A stretch of DNA of 64,000 nt, from assembly GCA_011634665.1 (NCBI GenBank), contig WAEK01000007.1, positions 1,076,001 through 1,140,000 on the forward strand, read 5' to 3'. The translations under genes were made by a program, and so were the position numbers. A model generated the notes under the pieces. That model saw only the letters and a program-made list of their open reading frames with translations. It was not told where the DNA came from and searched no databases. The stretch's first letter is position 1. Each line of letters opens with the position of its first letter. The DNA is from Mortierella sp. BCC40632 (Eukaryota; Mortierellomycota; Mortierellomycetes; Mortierellales; Mortierellaceae). Of the stretch, positions 62,544 through 64,000 are shown piece by piece.

Positions 62544-62951
62544 ATGCATGGTTCAACAAACTGCAAAAAGGGCGAGGCGTGGGCCAAGCACTTATGCGGT
62601 CACTCTGAGAGGGGTGCCGATGAGGTCGATGGCCACATGACAACAACCAGCTCTCACAACGGCAAGAATCAGAATTTGGAGACAGGGTCATGCTCGCTCG
62701 AGATTCCATCCTCTTCTAAGGCTAGCCGACAGCAGAGAAGAGTCGGGCAGACCAAACAGGTTGCCCGCACCCTAGGCGTAATGGTGCTGTCGTCAGTGCT
62801 CTGGGCAGGGCTCATGCACTGGGGCATTCTTTCCAAGGGAGGGTTGTCTGGGGAAGGAGGAGGAGGAGACCAGACAACCATCGGCCCGACCGAGTCGATT
62901 GAATCTTCATCTCCATCTTTCCTGCACTTCACTCCTCCAACACTCGACCAG

Positions 62952-62983
<32 letters not shown>

Positions 62984-64000
62984 CCTCCCCAGCAGCCTCG
63001 AGAACAGTGCTCCTTCAACAGGACTCCGTTCTTCGCCGCTGCTTGTCTCTTCCGAGTCCCCTTCACGATTCTCAACCAATCGTCCTCATGCAACCAAGTC
63101 TCTTCCAACTGACACCAGTGACAACAACTCGAACAGCGATTACTGCAGAGATTGCATTAACAACTCTCAGGACAACAACCCCTTTGCCCCCTTTCTGCCT
63201 CGACAAACCCAACGCACACCGTCTCTCTCAGTCCACCCATCCACTCTCCAGAACGACTTTGCCCAGCGCCAGGAGGACGTGACAATGAACCCAGAACCGA
63301 TTGTGTATCAGTACACGATTTATTATCCCGGCAATATCCCCCTTGTCCTCACCGCAGGCCACGGAGGCAGTTGTGTCCCTGGGAGGACAGTCAACCTGTC
63401 AATGACCCACAACTTTACGCGAATACCCAATCTGGATGCCGTCTCGACCCCATTGACTGTAGCCGACTTCTCTACGCCTGTCCACCGTAAAGATAGTTCC
63501 GATCCCGATCTCTTTCCTCGGATGCCTCCCAGGGACAGGTCCCAAGGCGGCAGGTTCCTAAAAGACCTTAACACCCATTTGATGGCAGTCAATATCGCGA
63601 ACGCTGTCGCCTGCCTAGTCAACGTACCCGAGAATGCCAGCGCAGACATTACCCTGCCTGTCGATTCTAATAGTATCTTGAAGCACTGCATGAAGCAAGA
63701 ACCGTTGGGGGATGGGTATTTCGACGAAGAGTTCTTTCCTACACCTATCCCATCGCCGAACAGTCCTTCGGCCAAACAGAGTCGGCTAGCACCAACCCCC
63801 ACTGTGGTGCGAGATCCATCGATTGCTCCACAGAAGAAGAGACAGTCAGGACCCCCGCTCTATATTCCACATGTGGTTGTCTTTCAAGTCCGAAGGGAAT
63901 ATGTAGACGTGAATCGAAACCTTCAGGGTGAGAACGCAGTTGCCGAAGGAAGCCTTGAGGCGGAGGCTGCATGGAGAGAGTATCACGATGTGATCGACCA
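62544..64000 (+). CDS. N-formylglutamate amidohydrolase-like protein, membrane-anchored (5' part)
   Basis: A single open frame from the ATG at 62544 to the right edge, 485 codons with no stop. Residues 1-72 are polar; a signal-anchor segment (LGVMVLSSVLWAGLMHWGIL, about 75-95) is followed by a low-complexity stalk of about 150 residues with eleven consecutive AAC-coded Asn. The catalytic-type domain opens with YYPGNIPLVLTAGHGGSC (about 256), matching the family's IP.V.SAPHGG strand with Ala-Gly for Ala-Pro, and keeps the zinc-ligand His. Near the edge, YVDVNRNLQGENA followed by AAWREYHDVI matches the family's LD.NR.. and W..YH.FI signatures. The family hydrolyses N-formyl-glutamate in bacterial histidine degradation, but extracellular fungal relatives are uncharacterised, so the substrate is unknown. 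The topology suggests action in the secretory pathway or outside the cell. Confidence 0.75.
62952..62984 (+). repeat. (AAC)11 coding polyasparagine
   Basis: Eleven pure AAC triplets inside the stalk of the amidohydrolase-like protein. Lack of synonymous codons indicates recent slippage expansion. Confidence 0.95.

Noticed and set aside
1..64000. CRISPR arrays, rRNA genes, transposases, reverse transcriptases, viral genes
   Set aside because: No spaced direct repeats, rRNA-like sequence or such protein domains were seen on either strand. The repeats are simple-sequence tracts.

Overview
The window is nuclear DNA of a filamentous fungus. It has eukaryotic protein families, many short GT-AG introns, and AT- and pyrimidine-rich spacers full of homopolymer and dinucleotide tracts. 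An animal-type base-exchange phosphatidylserine synthase, together with the general gene style, suggests an early-diverging lineage of the Mucoromycota/Mortierellomycota kind. That placement is inference. I built the gene models by matching intron phases exon to exon. Most multi-exon models below close in frame, which supports them strongly.

Layout. 1-3897 (-): 5' part of an IQGAP cytokinesis scaffold, running off the left edge. 5619-6128 (-): a small two-exon membrane protein. 7761-10890 (+): a cation/Ca2+ exchanger of the CCX type. 11245-13411 (+): phosphatidylserine synthase of the PTDSS family. 15002-32623 (+): midasin/MDN1, a giant AAA+ ribosome-biogenesis ATPase of about 5,530 residues in 11 exons. 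32946-36800 (+): an unrecognised 14-exon membrane-anchored protein. 36801-44951: an 8-kb tract with no convincing gene. 44952-46282 (+): a four-finger C2H2 transcription factor. 46283-52366: a second gene desert of 6 kb. 52367-54012 (+): a dicarboxylate/amino-acid:cation symporter. 55461-58773 (+): eIF2B epsilon (GCD6). 58972-61876 (-): a type II membrane protein with a probable double-psi beta-barrel ectodomain. 62544-64000 (+): an N-formylglutamate-amidohydrolase-like protein, divergent from the previous gene and cut by the right edge.

The genes do not form one pathway. MDN1 and GCD6 serve ribosome assembly and translation initiation. IQGAP serves cytokinesis. The Ca2+ exchanger and the phosphatidylserine synthase are tandem neighbours, and the animal enzymes of that synthase family depend on Ca2+. 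The last two genes share a 667-bp divergent promoter and both appear to encode surface or secretory-pathway proteins with an N-terminal membrane anchor. No mobile element, CRISPR array, rRNA or intact tRNA was found. One degenerate tRNA-like block lies at about 50.15 kb.
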